Below are positions 6,903 through 15,204 of a stretch of 43,054 bases of DNA, one piece after another (position 1 is the first letter of the stretch; each line of letters opens with the position of its first letter). This DNA is from Nitratidesulfovibrio sp. GTDB lineage: Bacteria > Desulfobacterota > Desulfovibrionia > Desulfovibrionales > Desulfovibrionaceae. Under the pieces are notes generated by a model. The model saw only the letters and a program-made list of their open reading frames with translations. It was not told the origin of the DNA and did no database searches. Where the stretch lies: positions 1-43,054 of the forward strand of contig NZ_JBDXXH010000014.1 in assembly GCF_040373385.1 (NCBI RefSeq), in the 5' to 3' direction. The position numbers were made by a program, and so were the translations under genes.

Positions 6903-8270
6903 TCACAGCTTGTAGGTGGTTTCCGCTTCGCCGAGCACCATGCGCCCGGCCCATTCCACGCCCTGCATGACCGAATGGTCCATGTTGGCGGCCTCGTATT
7001 TCCACCCGCCGAAGCGCCCGCGCGAGTATATGCCGTGCGCTTCCAGCCACGGCTGGATGCAGCGCAGGGCGGCGTCGCGCCCCAGGGTGGGCACCGGGTA
7101 ACCGTAGTCCACGGCAATGGACCACCGCGACGCGATGCGCTCCCGCTCGTCCGGATGGAGCATGGAGGTGTTTACAAGCCCCTCCACGGTCTTGTCCATC
7201 AGGGTGTCCAACTGCTCGGGCTTGTGGTCCGACCACGATGTTTCGGCCATCAGGGCGCGCTGGTGGCCGGGCCGGGCCGCGTTGTTGGGCGAGTAGTTGT
7301 GGAAGTTGGTCAGGCGGTAGAAGGGCGCGTTGGATTCCGGAAAGTACATCCAGCAGGTGTCGTCATCCCGCATGCCGTCAACGCCAACCCCGGCCACGTA
7401 CACCCCGTTGCGGGCCAGTTGCCCGGCGGCGGCGCGCAGCTCGTCGCCCGCCATGGCGGCGGCGGGGCTCGCGCCGATCTGGTCGCGGATCAGGATATCC
7501 AGCGGCCCGGTGGTCAGCAGCTTGTCGTAGGTGATGGTCTGTCCGTCGGCGGTGTGCACGGCACGGGCGGCGGGGTCCACAGACGCCACGGGGGTGTTCA
7601 GGCGCACCTTGTCGGCCAGGCGCGCGGCCAGCCGGGTGAAAATTTCGCCGGTGCCGCCGTGCAGCGGAAAGCGGAACAGGTTGTTGGGGCCCCAGCTCAC
7701 GTTGTCCTGTTGCAGCACCAGGTTGCGCAGCACCATTTCAAGGTCGATGACGCTGACCCGCTCACCGATCCACTGATAGCTCATCAACTCGGCGGGGGTG
7801 GCCCACACCTTGAAGTTGTAGGGCCGCATGAAATGTCTGGCGATGCCCGCACCGAAGACATATTCGAACCATTCCGCGAAGTTGGTGGGCGCTTCTTCGC
7901 GCCGGTGGCCGGGCAGCAGGGCCTGCACGCATTCCCACTGCATGTCCGGCGGCAGGTGGCGGATGTTGTTCTGGAAGGGGTAGGGCACCCAGCGTTCGGC
8001 AATGCGCACCCGCGCAATGCGCATGTGCTCCAGATACTGGCCGTCCAGCAGGCTTTCCACCAGTCGGTCGAAGTAGGTGTAGTGCGAGAACACCACATGC
8101 CCGCCGATGTCCCAGGTGAACCCCGCCGCATCGCGGAAGCTGGCTGCCAGCCCCCCCGCGTAGGGGTTGCGCTCCAGCACCAGCACGGAGTGTTCGCCAA
8201 GCTCCGCCAGCCGGTGGGCCGCGCCAAGGCCGGTGGGGCCTGCGCCGATGATCAGGTATTTGACGTGCAT
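6903..8270 (-). CDS. FAD-dependent oxidoreductase, amine-oxidase/UDP-galactopyranose-mutase-like
   Basis: This 455-residue protein opens with a dinucleotide-binding fold (YLIIGAGPTGLGAA, glycines 9-14) and the following FAD ribose acid in VLERNPYAGGLA, as in protoporphyrinogen oxidases, amine oxidases and UDP-galactopyranose mutases. The FTWDIGGHVVFS segment and a C-terminal FGGWKYEAANMDHS region resemble sugar-modifying members. It lies upstream of a peptidase and downstream of a large glycosyltransferase on the same strand, which suggests a part in surface-glycan building; the substrate is unknown. The start at 8270 follows AGGACAC. Reaction type beyond FAD use cannot be stated. Confidence 0.82.
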   Translation of the reverse strand: MHVKYLIIGAGPTGLGAAHRLAELGEHSVLVLERNPYAGGLAASFRDAAGFTWDIGGHVVFSHYTYFDRLVESLLDGQYLEHMRIARVRIAERWVPYPFQNNIRHLPPDMQWECVQALLPGHRREEAPTNFAEWFEYVFGAGIARHFMRPYNFKVWATPAELMSYQWIGERVSVIDLEMVLRNLVLQQDNVSWGPNNLFRFPLHGGTGEIFTRLAARLADKVRLNTPVASVDPAARAVHTADGQTITYDKLLTTGPLDILIRDQIGASPAAAMAGDELRAAAGQLARNGVYVAGVGVDGMRDDDTCWMYFPESNAPFYRLTNFHNYSPNNAARPGHQRALMAETSWSDHKPEQLDTLMDKTVEGLVNTSMLHPDERERIASRWSIAVDYGYPVPTLGRDAALRCIQPWLEAHGIYSRGRFGGWKYEAANMDHSVMQGVEWAGRMVLGEAETTYKL

Positions 8271-8422
8271 GCAGTGTCCTGCGGGGTGCGCGCGATGCGT
8301 CCGCGCGGTTGCCGTATGCCCCGATGGGGCGTGATGGTCGTGGTGGGATGGCCCAACATGCCCAATGTGTCCAGCCGGGGCAGCCGGGTCAGGTGTGCCG
8401 ATGTGCCCGCCCGGTCAATCGT

Positions 8423-8461
8423 GCCTGACGGCCCCTGCGCGGGCAAGCCCGGCCGTCAGGC
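8423..8461 (-). terminator. Hairpin overlapping the glycosyltransferase stop codon
   Basis: GCCTGACGGCC (8423-8433) and its exact complement (8451-8461) enclose a loop that itself can pair GGGC with GCCC. It overlaps the stop codon at 8456-8458 of the minus-strand glycosyltransferase and precedes the oxidoreductase gene by about 150 bp. The rest of the 185-bp gap shows nothing further. Confidence 0.5.
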
Positions 8462-10450
8462 CCCCGTGCGCGTGCCCAGGGCCGCCAGCTTGCGCAGCAG
8501 GTCGCGTTCCAGTGCCTCGAACTCGCGGCGGCGCATGGCCAGCACCTCGGCCGCGTCGAACATGCCCGAAAGCTTGTAGCGGTTGCCAAGGCCGTTGCCG
8601 AACTGCGCCGCGCCCATGCGCACGGCCTTGCCGCTGCGTTTCATGTGGCGCACGGGCAGAAAACCGGTGTAGCAGGCCATGCGCCCGGCGCGGGCCCGGC
8701 GCAGGTCGTGTTCCAGGTCGTCGTACTGCGAGGGCGACAGCGAAAGGGAAAATCCCCCGGCCTCCAGCAGGTCGGCGGTGCGGAACATGTGGCAGCATCC
8801 GGTCACCGAGATGCAGGGCCGCAGGTAGTCGAACCGACCCATGTCCGTGACCTGGGCGTGCAGGTCGCTGACGGAAAAGGGCAGTGCATGTGCACGGGCC
8901 GGGGAAAAGGCCACCTCCGGCGACAGGGTGTCGCGTTGCGGTTCGCCGGTGGTGTTGCCTGCATTGTTGCCCGTAGCGTTGCCTGACGGGGGCGGGGTGT
9001 CGTCGGCGAAGGCGGCAAGATCCGCCGGGGTGCCTTCCGGTGCGCGAAAGTGCGCGGTCAGGTGCAGGTCGGCGGACTGGACAACATACGGGGCATGCCA
9101 GTCCAGGGTGCGCCCGCCCCAGGCGGCGGCATCCGGCTGGCGGCGCACCGCCCCGGCCAGGCGGCGCAGCCAGTCGGCGGGCACGGCGGCGTCGTCGTCC
9201 AGATAGGCGGCAAAGTCGCAGGCGGCCACCTCGGGCAGGTGCATCAGCCAGTTGCGCGCGGCGGCGGCCCCCACGTTGACCGGCAGGTGCACGGCGGTGC
9301 AGCGGTCCGCGCCGAACCGGTCGGCCCAGGTGCGCACCACGTCGCCGGTGCCGTCTGTGGAGCCATTGTCCAGCAGGGCAATACGGGCCATGTCCGGCAG
9401 GCCGGGTGCCAGGTGAGTGAGGGCGGTGTCCAGTTCCTGCGCCTTGTTCCACGAATAGAGCAGCACGGCGGTGGACCCGGCGGGTACGGCATCCGGGGTA
9501 TCCACGCCGCGCCAGACGTCGTGGGCGCGCAGGGCGAGGTTGACGTGCCAGGGCCGGGCGGACAGCACCGCGTCCCACAGGGGCAAGGCGGCGGGGGCAT
9601 CGCCCAGGCGGACCAGGCAGTGGGCGGCATGTTCCACCGGGGCCAGCCAGCAGCCACTGCCCGGTGCGGCGGTGCCCGACCGATCAGATGCAGTGGGTGC
9701 GGACGCAGGCAGGCCGGACACGGCCAGTGCGGCATCGCGAAAATGGGCCAGTGCGGCGTCATGGTGGCGGGCGGCGGTGGCCCCGCCATCAGCAAGCCCC
9801 ACACAGGATGAGGCGCGGTTGGCCGCCAGGCAGCCGTGAAGATGGTCGAAAAGCGGGGCGAGGGGAGATGCGCCAGACGTGCCGGGTCCGCCAGACAGGG
9901 CAGATCCGCCAGACGGGGCAAGCCGGGCTGCGGCCCGGTGCAGGTGCCCGTCCAGCCAGTCCAGGTCGCCGGATAGTTCGCCCACGGCTACGGCCTGCTG
10001 CACCCAGAACAGGTTGTCCGGGTCGCGTTCGCGTTCGGCGTCCACATGGCGTTGCAGGCGCACCCAGTCGGCCTGGGCGGCCAGCCGTTCGTAGCGGGCA
10101 AGGTCCGCCGGGCGGCGCCAGGCCCCGTGCACGGCGGCCAGCAGCGCGGCCAGCGCGGGATGCAGCCAAGGCAAACGTTGATGCAGCAGCAGCACCTGCC
10201 CGGCCAACTGGCCGTTGCAGGGGTCGTCTTCCCACGCGGCCAGCAGCAGTTCGCGACCAGTGCGCAGCAGGTCGTCACGCCCTGCGGGGGCAGTGGTGTT
10301 GGCGGGCGAAGCGGCGGGGGATTGCGAGCGGGTGATGGCATCGGCCGCGCAACGCAGCCGGTGGACGGACCCCACGCTGCCATGCGTCAGGCGAATGCGC
10401 AGCCACAGCGGCAGGCGCTGCCAGGCAAGGGCAAGGGAGGCGTGCGGCAT
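8456..10450 (-). CDS. Large glycosyltransferase family 2 protein with helical N-terminal region
   Basis: The 664-residue protein has two parts. Residues 1 to about 325 are alanine-rich and helical, with repeated W/L/A-containing segments like a degenerate tetratricopeptide solenoid. The rest is a GT-A domain: TAVLLYSWNKAQELDTAL, LLDNGSTDGTGDVV, a metal-binding YLDDDAAVPADWL, and an acceptor-side region with SPSQYDDLEHDLR. A low-complexity run rich in N, G and T (about residues 490-505) interrupts the GT-A domain, and a second one rich in G, S and P lies near residue 180. It probably adds sugar to a surface glycan; donor and acceptor are unknown. The start at 10450 follows CAGGGAC. Similar anchored two-part glycosyltransferases occur in lipopolysaccharide loci. 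Confidence 0.85.
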   Translation of the reverse strand: MPHASLALAWQRLPLWLRIRLTHGSVGSVHRLRCAADAITRSQSPAASPANTTAPAGRDDLLRTGRELLLAAWEDDPCNGQLAGQVLLLHQRLPWLHPALAALLAAVHGAWRRPADLARYERLAAQADWVRLQRHVDAERERDPDNLFWVQQAVAVGELSGDLDWLDGHLHRAAARLAPSGGSALSGGPGTSGASPLAPLFDHLHGCLAANRASSCVGLADGGATAARHHDAALAHFRDAALAVSGLPASAPTASDRSGTAAPGSGCWLAPVEHAAHCLVRLGDAPAALPLWDAVLSARPWHVNLALRAHDVWRGVDTPDAVPAGSTAVLLYSWNKAQELDTALTHLAPGLPDMARIALLDNGSTDGTGDVVRTWADRFGADRCTAVHLPVNVGAAAARNWLMHLPEVAACDFAAYLDDDAAVPADWLRRLAGAVRRQPDAAAWGGRTLDWHAPYVVQSADLHLTAHFRAPEGTPADLAAFADDTPPPSGNATGNNAGNTTGEPQRDTLSPEVAFSPARAHALPFSVSDLHAQVTDMGRFDYLRPCISVTGCCHMFRTADLLEAGGFSLSLSPSQYDDLEHDLRRARAGRMACYTGFLPVRHMKRSGKAVRMGAAQFGNGLGNRYKLSGMFDAAEVLAMRRREFEALERDLLRKLAALGTRTGA

Positions 10451-10525
10451 GGCGTCGTCCCTGTAGGTAGTCCGTCGAGGGCCGATACCCCCGTCAGGGT
10501 CGCGAACGAAGGGCGCGGGACGGGA

Positions 10526-10867
10526 TCAGTCGGCGCAGTTCACGCAACGGCTGGCTTCCGGCATGGCCATCAGCCGGGCCAGCGGGATGGGCTCGCCACA
10601 TTCCACGCAGAAGCCGAAGTCGGGGTCGTCCTCGTCGATGCGCTTCAGGGCGTATTCCAGGCCAACCTGGCGATTGCGCAACTGGGCCAGGGCGGCCTCG
10701 TTGACACTCTTGTTCTGGATGGCGTCCATGCGCGAGACTTCGTCCATGCCGTCCGCGCCGGGGGGAACAGGCTTGGTCAGTTCCTTCAGGGCCTCGATGT
10801 CCTGCGCGATGCGGGCGAGATCGGCGACGATCCGTTCGCGGAGTTTTTGTCTGTCGTTGGGCGTCAT
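10526..10867 (-). CDS. DksA/TraR-family zinc-finger protein
   Basis: A 113-residue protein with an N-terminal coiled coil (about 1-75) and a C-terminal four-cysteine zinc finger: C87-x2-C90 and C108-x2-C111 separated by 17 residues. The loop EDDPDFGFCVECGEPIP is typical of the DksA/TraR group, which enters the RNA polymerase secondary channel and modulates initiation with or without ppGpp. The start at 10867 is chosen because the conserved coil begins there; an in-frame upstream start at 11041 adds a proline/arginine-rich tail unlike the family. It lies 75 bp upstream of the large glycosyltransferase on the same strand. Whether it acts globally or on these genes is unknown. Confidence 0.88.
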   Translation of the reverse strand: MTPNDRQKLRERIVADLARIAQDIEALKELTKPVPPGADGMDEVSRMDAIQNKSVNEAALAQLRNRQVGLEYALKRIDEDDPDFGFCVECGEPIPLARLMAMPEASRCVNCAD

Positions 10868-11277
10868 CGTGGTGCTCTCTTCCGGGGCGAGCGGGAAGGG
10901 CGGTGGTTGCTTGTTTCGTCGCGGCGCGTCCTCCCGCGCGATGCGCGGCACAAGACGCGGCGACGCCGGGCGAAACGCCGCAGGAAACCACCGTGGGGCG
11001 GACCGGCGCACGCCGACCAGCCGACACGGTTCAGGCGCCACCGTGGGGCGGCGTCATGGGTTGCCGGAGCTTCGTCCGCATGGATCCCGGACGAGATTTC
11101 AGCCCTACCCCATTTGCCCGCGCTTTCCAACCCCTTGACGCATGACGGGCCACGGATGGCCGAGGAATGTTTGCCGCGCGGTAGCCGCGCGCGGATGGAG
11201 CGGGGTGGCGGGCGCATGGCCGCGTTGAGCGGGCGGCGGCTTCCTGCTATGGCTGGGCATCGACACGGGAGGCGGAT
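10868..11277. other. Divergent intergenic region with a 14-bp direct repeat
   Basis: This 410-bp gap separates the minus-strand DksA/TraR gene from the plus-strand phosphotransferase. A 14-bp direct repeat, CCACCGTGGGGCGG, occurs at 10988-11001 and 11038-11051, exactly 50 bp apart. A TTGACG hexamer at 11135-11140 could be a -35 element but no good -10 follows. No gene was recognised. Confidence 0.4.
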
Positions 11278-12582
11278 GTGCACACGGCGGCCACCATCGC
11301 GGAATTTCTCGGGCGCATGGCCCGGCAGGGGTATGGAACCGGGACGGGGGCCATGCCCGGTGGCCTGCCCGGCCCCGCGCAGACCGCCCCCGGCGAGGCG
11401 GACGCGGCCACGCCCCATGCCTGGGCCGCCGCGCTGGGCGTGCCCGTGTCCGTATCTGGGCTCGAATCCGCGTCCGAACCCATAGCGGCAGCGGACGTCT
11501 CCTTCCTGGCCGCCGGGGAGTATCACGAAAACTGGCTGGTGCGCGCCCCGGCGGGGCCGGTGGTGCTGCGCGTCAACCGGGGAGGCGCTGCGGGCAGCCA
11601 ACTGGGACTGGCCGACCAGATTTCCTACGAGTACCGGGTGCTGCATGCCCTGGCCGGGTGCGGGGCCACCCCCCGTCCGCTGGCCCTGGCCCCCTGTCCC
11701 TTGCCCGCCCGTGCGGTGGGGGGCGACGGGAATCCGCCCGGCGCCCCGCCGCCGGGTGACGCTCCAGCGCCCCTGTGCGGCGGCGCCCTGCTGATGCAGT
11801 GGCTGCCGGGCCGCCCGCTGGACTACCGCACCGATGCCCGCCATGCCGCGCGGGTGTTCGCCGCCGTGCACGCGGCCCCGGTGCCCCCGGCGGTGGAACT
11901 GCCCCCGCCCGGTCCGGTGCCGCATGTGCTGCCACGTGGCGTGCTGGCCGCGCAACCGGACCCGGTGGCGGCCATCGTGGCCGAAAGCTCGGTCCTGCTT
12001 GACCGGCACGCCCGCCATCCGCTGGCCCCGCGCATGGATGCCGCGCGGCAGGCGCTGTTGGCCTACCGCGACCGGGTGGCCCGGCTGGCCGGGGATACCC
12101 GCCATCTGTTTGCACGGGAAGCCCCGGTCATCGCCAATACCGAGGTCAACTCCGGCAACTTCCTGGTGCCCGGCGACGCGGAGACGGCACCGTGCGGTCG
12201 CGCGGGGTTCGCCGCGCCCTGCGGTGCATGGCTGGTGGACTGGGAAAAGGCGGTGGTCACCACCCGGTATCAGGACCTGGGCCACTTTCTGGCGGCCACC
12301 ACCACCCTGTGGAAGACCGATTTCACCTTTGACGCGGCCTCGCGCGCGGCCTTTCTGGATGACTACCGGGCGGCGCTGCGCGATGCGGGCCAACCCGCGC
12401 CGGGCGCCGAGGAATGCGCGACGAAGGCCGACGTCATGGTGCGCGCCGTGCTGCTGCGCGGCCTGTCGTGGTGCCTGATGGCCTGGCACGAATACGCGGG
12501 CGGCGGGCGCGCGCTGGCCCATGCCGACACCTTTCGGACCATTGAACGCTATCTGGGGAACATCGCATGGTTCTTGCGGTAG
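11278..12582 (+). CDS. Phosphotransferase, aminoglycoside phosphotransferase (APH) fold
   Basis: The 434-residue protein resembles small-molecule kinases of the APH/choline-kinase fold. Visible are a nucleotide-binding strand pair (ENWLVRAPAGPVVLRVNRG), an LLMQWLPGRPLD hinge, a catalytic-loop region ANTEVNSGNFLV (286-297) and the metal-binding VDWEKA (320-325). In most APH enzymes the catalytic loop reads HxDxxxxN; here histidine and aspartate are replaced by N287 and E289 while N294 is kept. The GTG start at 11278 follows GGGAGG. Its 3' end overlaps the next gene by 16 nt, so the two are translated together. A kinase for the solute handled by the ABC protein is plausible, as with thiamine or choline kinases, but the substrate is unknown. 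Confidence 0.75.
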   Translation: MHTAATIAEFLGRMARQGYGTGTGAMPGGLPGPAQTAPGEADAATPHAWAAALGVPVSVSGLESASEPIAAADVSFLAAGEYHENWLVRAPAGPVVLRVNRGGAAGSQLGLADQISYEYRVLHALAGCGATPRPLALAPCPLPARAVGGDGNPPGAPPPGDAPAPLCGGALLMQWLPGRPLDYRTDARHAARVFAAVHAAPVPPAVELPPPGPVPHVLPRGVLAAQPDPVAAIVAESSVLLDRHARHPLAPRMDAARQALLAYRDRVARLAGDTRHLFAREAPVIANTEVNSGNFLVPGDAETAPCGRAGFAAPCGAWLVDWEKAVVTTRYQDLGHFLAATTTLWKTDFTFDAASRAAFLDDYRAALRDAGQPAPGAEECATKADVMVRAVLLRGLSWCLMAWHEYAGGGRALAHADTFRTIERYLGNIAWFLR

Positions 12583-13703
12583 AGGGGCTGTGCGCCTCGT
12601 ACGGAGAGGGCGACGCCGCGCCCGGCAGCGCGGGGCTGGTGGCCGCCGCCGTGGGCCGGGCAGTGGCCTTTGCCGCCGGGCGGCGGGGAGAACGCACGCC
12701 GTCGCCGCCATCCGTCCATCGGGCCGTGGGCGGCGGACGTTGCGCGTCGGGAGAAGCGGTGTTCAGCGGGGTCACCTTCCATCTGGCCCAGGGCGAGATG
12801 GCCTGCCTTGTCGGCCCTTCCGGCGTGGGCAAGACCACCCTGCTGCGGGTGCTGGCCGGGCTGCATCCGTACGATGCGGGCAGGTTCACCGTCACCCCGC
12901 CCGCCGGGCACGACGACGCGGTGATCCTGGTATTCCAGGACTATCTGCTGTTCCCGCACCTGACCGTGCACGACAATGTGGCCTTCGGCCTGCGCGCGCG
13001 CGGCCTGGGCCGCCGCCAGCGCATGGCGCGGGCCGGGGACATGCTGGCAGACTTCGCCATCGGCGATCTGGCCCACCGCTATCCGGCCCACCTTTCCGCC
13101 GGGCAGCGCCAGCGGGTGGCCCTGGCGCGCGCGCTGGTGTGCAACCCGGCCCTGCTGCTGCTGGACGAGCCCTTCGCCAACCTGGACCGCACCCTGCGCC
13201 TGGAAATGGCCGCCTATGTGCGCGATACGGTGCGCCGCTACGGGGTGACTACCCTCAGCGTCACCCACGACCTGGAAGAGGCGTTCGCCGTGTCCGACCG
13301 CATCGGGGTGATGCTGCACGGGCGGCTGGCCCAGTTCGGCACCCCGGCGGAACTGTACGGCCGGCCCGTATCGCTTGATGTGGCGCGCTTCATGGGGCCG
13401 GTCAACGTGCTGGATGGTCCGGCGTGCACGGCCTTCGGCCTGCCCCTGCCGGGCGGCTGCCTGTGCGGTGGCGGCGACGACTGTGCGCCGCTGGCCCTGC
13501 GGCCCGAAGGACTGACCGCCATCCCCGATCCGGTCGGGGCCGCCGTTGTCACGCGGGCCGTGTTCACTGGGCAGGTCACCCGGCTGACCCTGACCCCGGC
13601 CCGTGCGGAGGGTGTGCCCCTGCCCGGCGTGCCGGTACTGGTGGTGCACACCCTGCGCACGGACATGCCGACGGGGACGCGGGTGCGTGTGGAACTGGCG
13701 TAG
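12567..13703 (+). CDS. ABC transporter ATP-binding protein (PotA/ThiQ-like)
   Basis: A 378-residue ABC ATPase with Walker A GPSGVGKTT (83-91), Q-loop VFQDYLLFPH, signature LSAGQ (176-180; LSGGQ is usual), Walker B LLLLDEP and H-loop THD. After the ATPase domain comes a C-terminal beta-rich regulatory domain (about 285-378), as in importers of the polyamine, iron or molybdate type. Between the A-loop tyrosine (YGEG, about residue 12) and EAVFSGVTF an unusual alanine/glycine/proline-rich insert of about 45 residues is present. Its start lies inside the phosphotransferase gene (16-nt overlap). No permease or binding protein is encoded within this window nearby, so partners must lie elsewhere. 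Confidence 0.9.
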   Translation: MVLAVEGLCASYGEGDAAPGSAGLVAAAVGRAVAFAAGRRGERTPSPPSVHRAVGGGRCASGEAVFSGVTFHLAQGEMACLVGPSGVGKTTLLRVLAGLHPYDAGRFTVTPPAGHDDAVILVFQDYLLFPHLTVHDNVAFGLRARGLGRRQRMARAGDMLADFAIGDLAHRYPAHLSAGQRQRVALARALVCNPALLLLDEPFANLDRTLRLEMAAYVRDTVRRYGVTTLSVTHDLEEAFAVSDRIGVMLHGRLAQFGTPAELYGRPVSLDVARFMGPVNVLDGPACTAFGLPLPGGCLCGGGDDCAPLALRPEGLTAIPDPVGAAVVTRAVFTGQVTRLTLTPARAEGVPLPGVPVLVVHTLRTDMPTGTRVRVELA

Positions 13704-13938
13704 CATGCCCGGCCTGCCGCATCACGCTGTTTCGGCCACTGTTGCCGCGTTGCCATGCCCGGTGAGGCAGTGCCGCGCCAACTGTCCCGGATGGGGTGCC
13801 GCCACCCTCAGTCCTTTTCCGCACCGCAACGGATCAACGGCCACGGCACGCGCACCGCGTATCGCGCGGTTCGGCTCCGGCTGCCCGGTGCGCCATGGGG
13901 CAGCGCTACACTTTCGTCGCATTGCCGGAATTGTTGCG

Positions 13939-15204
13939 ATGGGCTATGTCCCATGCATGATGGCCCACCCTACGGACGAAACACTGCTCACGTCACATGC
14001 CGACGCCAGCCCCGCCGCTGCTGTCGCGTCTGCCCGCGTGCCGGGCGCGGAGGCATGCCGACGCACGGTGTCGCTGGTGGTGCCCGTGCTGAACGAGGAG
14101 GACGCCGTCCCCCTTTTCCTTTCCACGGTGCGGAAAATCGTGGACCGCGAACCCTACGACTTCGAATTCGTCTTTGTGAACGACGGCAGCAGCGACCGCA
14201 CCGTGGATGTACTGTTGGCCGAGCACGCCCGCGACCCCCGCGTGAAGCTGGTGGACCTTTCGCGCAATTTCGGCAAGGAACTGGCCCTGGCCGCCGGGTT
14301 GCAGGCCGCGTGCGGCGATGCCGTGGTGCCCATGGACGTGGATCTGCAAGACCCGCCGGAGGTGCTGCCCGACTTTCTGCGCGCCTGGGAGGAAGGGGCC
14401 GAGGTGGTGGTGGGCGTGCGCCGCGCCCGCGCCAGCGACACCGTTGGCAAGCGGGTCAGCGCGCGGCTGTTCTACCGGCTGTTCAACCGCGTGAGCGGCA
14501 ACCCCATCGTGCCCGACGCGGGCGACTACCGCCTGCTTTCGCGCCCGGCGGTGGACGCCCTGAATGCGCTGCCCGAGCGGGTGCGCTTCACCAAGGGGCT
14601 GTACACCTGGGTGGGTTTCCGGCAGGTGGCCGTGCACTTCGACCGTGCCCCGCGTTCGGTGGGCATGGGCAAGTGGAAGCCGTGGAAACTGTGGAATTTC
14701 GCCATCGACGGCATCACCGGGTTCAGCACGCTGCCCCTGCGCATGTGGAGCTACCTGGGCATGGTGGTGGCCCTGGCCGGCTTTGCGTATGCGGCGCTCA
14801 TCGCCGGGCGTACCCTGCTGTCCGGAGTGCAGGTGCCGGGCTATGCCTCGTACATGGTCACCGTGCTGACGCTGGGCGGACTGGTCATGGTCTCGCTGGG
14901 GATCATCGGCGAGTACCTGGGCCGGGTGTATGAAGAGGTCAAGCGCCGCCCGCAGTACGTGGTGCGGCAGCGGGTGGGCTTTGACGGGAAGGATGCCGCC
15001 AACGGCGTCACGCCCGGTGGGGTGCCCTGCGGCGGAAAGGGCGGCACTGGCACCGCCGCCGCATATTGCCCCTGCTGTGGCGCGCGGTTGGCGGGGCAGT
15101 CCTCTCCGGCATCGCCGTCAGCCTGTCAGGCCTCCCGCCGGGGCATTTCCCGCGCCTGCCCCGGCGACGATTCCGGTGGCGATTCCGGCCCGCATCCCGC
15201 CTGA
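13939..15204 (+). CDS. GtrB-like polyprenyl-phosphate glycosyltransferase
   Basis: A family-2 glycosyltransferase of the dolichol-phosphate-mannose synthase type. The GT-A domain starts near residue 43 (VSLVVPVLNEEDAV) and has FVNDGSSDRT, the metal-binding DVDLQDPPE (about 133-141), and the RFTKGLYTWVGF and SVGMGKWKPWKLWNFAIDG stretches typical of GtrB/ArnC. Two membrane helices follow (about 270-360). It would load a sugar onto undecaprenyl phosphate at the cytoplasmic face. The start is uncertain: 13939, 13957 and 13960 are in-frame ATGs without a strong ribosome site. A tail of about 70 residues after the last helix contains CPCCGA, resembling half a zinc ribbon. The stop codon overlaps the next start as TGATG. 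Confidence 0.87.
   Translation: MGYVPCMMAHPTDETLLTSHADASPAAAVASARVPGAEACRRTVSLVVPVLNEEDAVPLFLSTVRKIVDREPYDFEFVFVNDGSSDRTVDVLLAEHARDPRVKLVDLSRNFGKELALAAGLQAACGDAVVPMDVDLQDPPEVLPDFLRAWEEGAEVVVGVRRARASDTVGKRVSARLFYRLFNRVSGNPIVPDAGDYRLLSRPAVDALNALPERVRFTKGLYTWVGFRQVAVHFDRAPRSVGMGKWKPWKLWNFAIDGITGFSTLPLRMWSYLGMVVALAGFAYAALIAGRTLLSGVQVPGYASYMVTVLTLGGLVMVSLGIIGEYLGRVYEEVKRRPQYVVRQRVGFDGKDAANGVTPGGVPCGGKGGTGTAAAYCPCCGARLAGQSSPASPSACQASRRGISRACPGDDSGGDSGPHPA

Noticed and set aside
10868..11041. A longer N-terminus for the DksA/TraR protein
   Set aside because: The extra residues are proline- and arginine-rich with no counterpart in the family, and a proper start with AGAG upstream exists at 10867.
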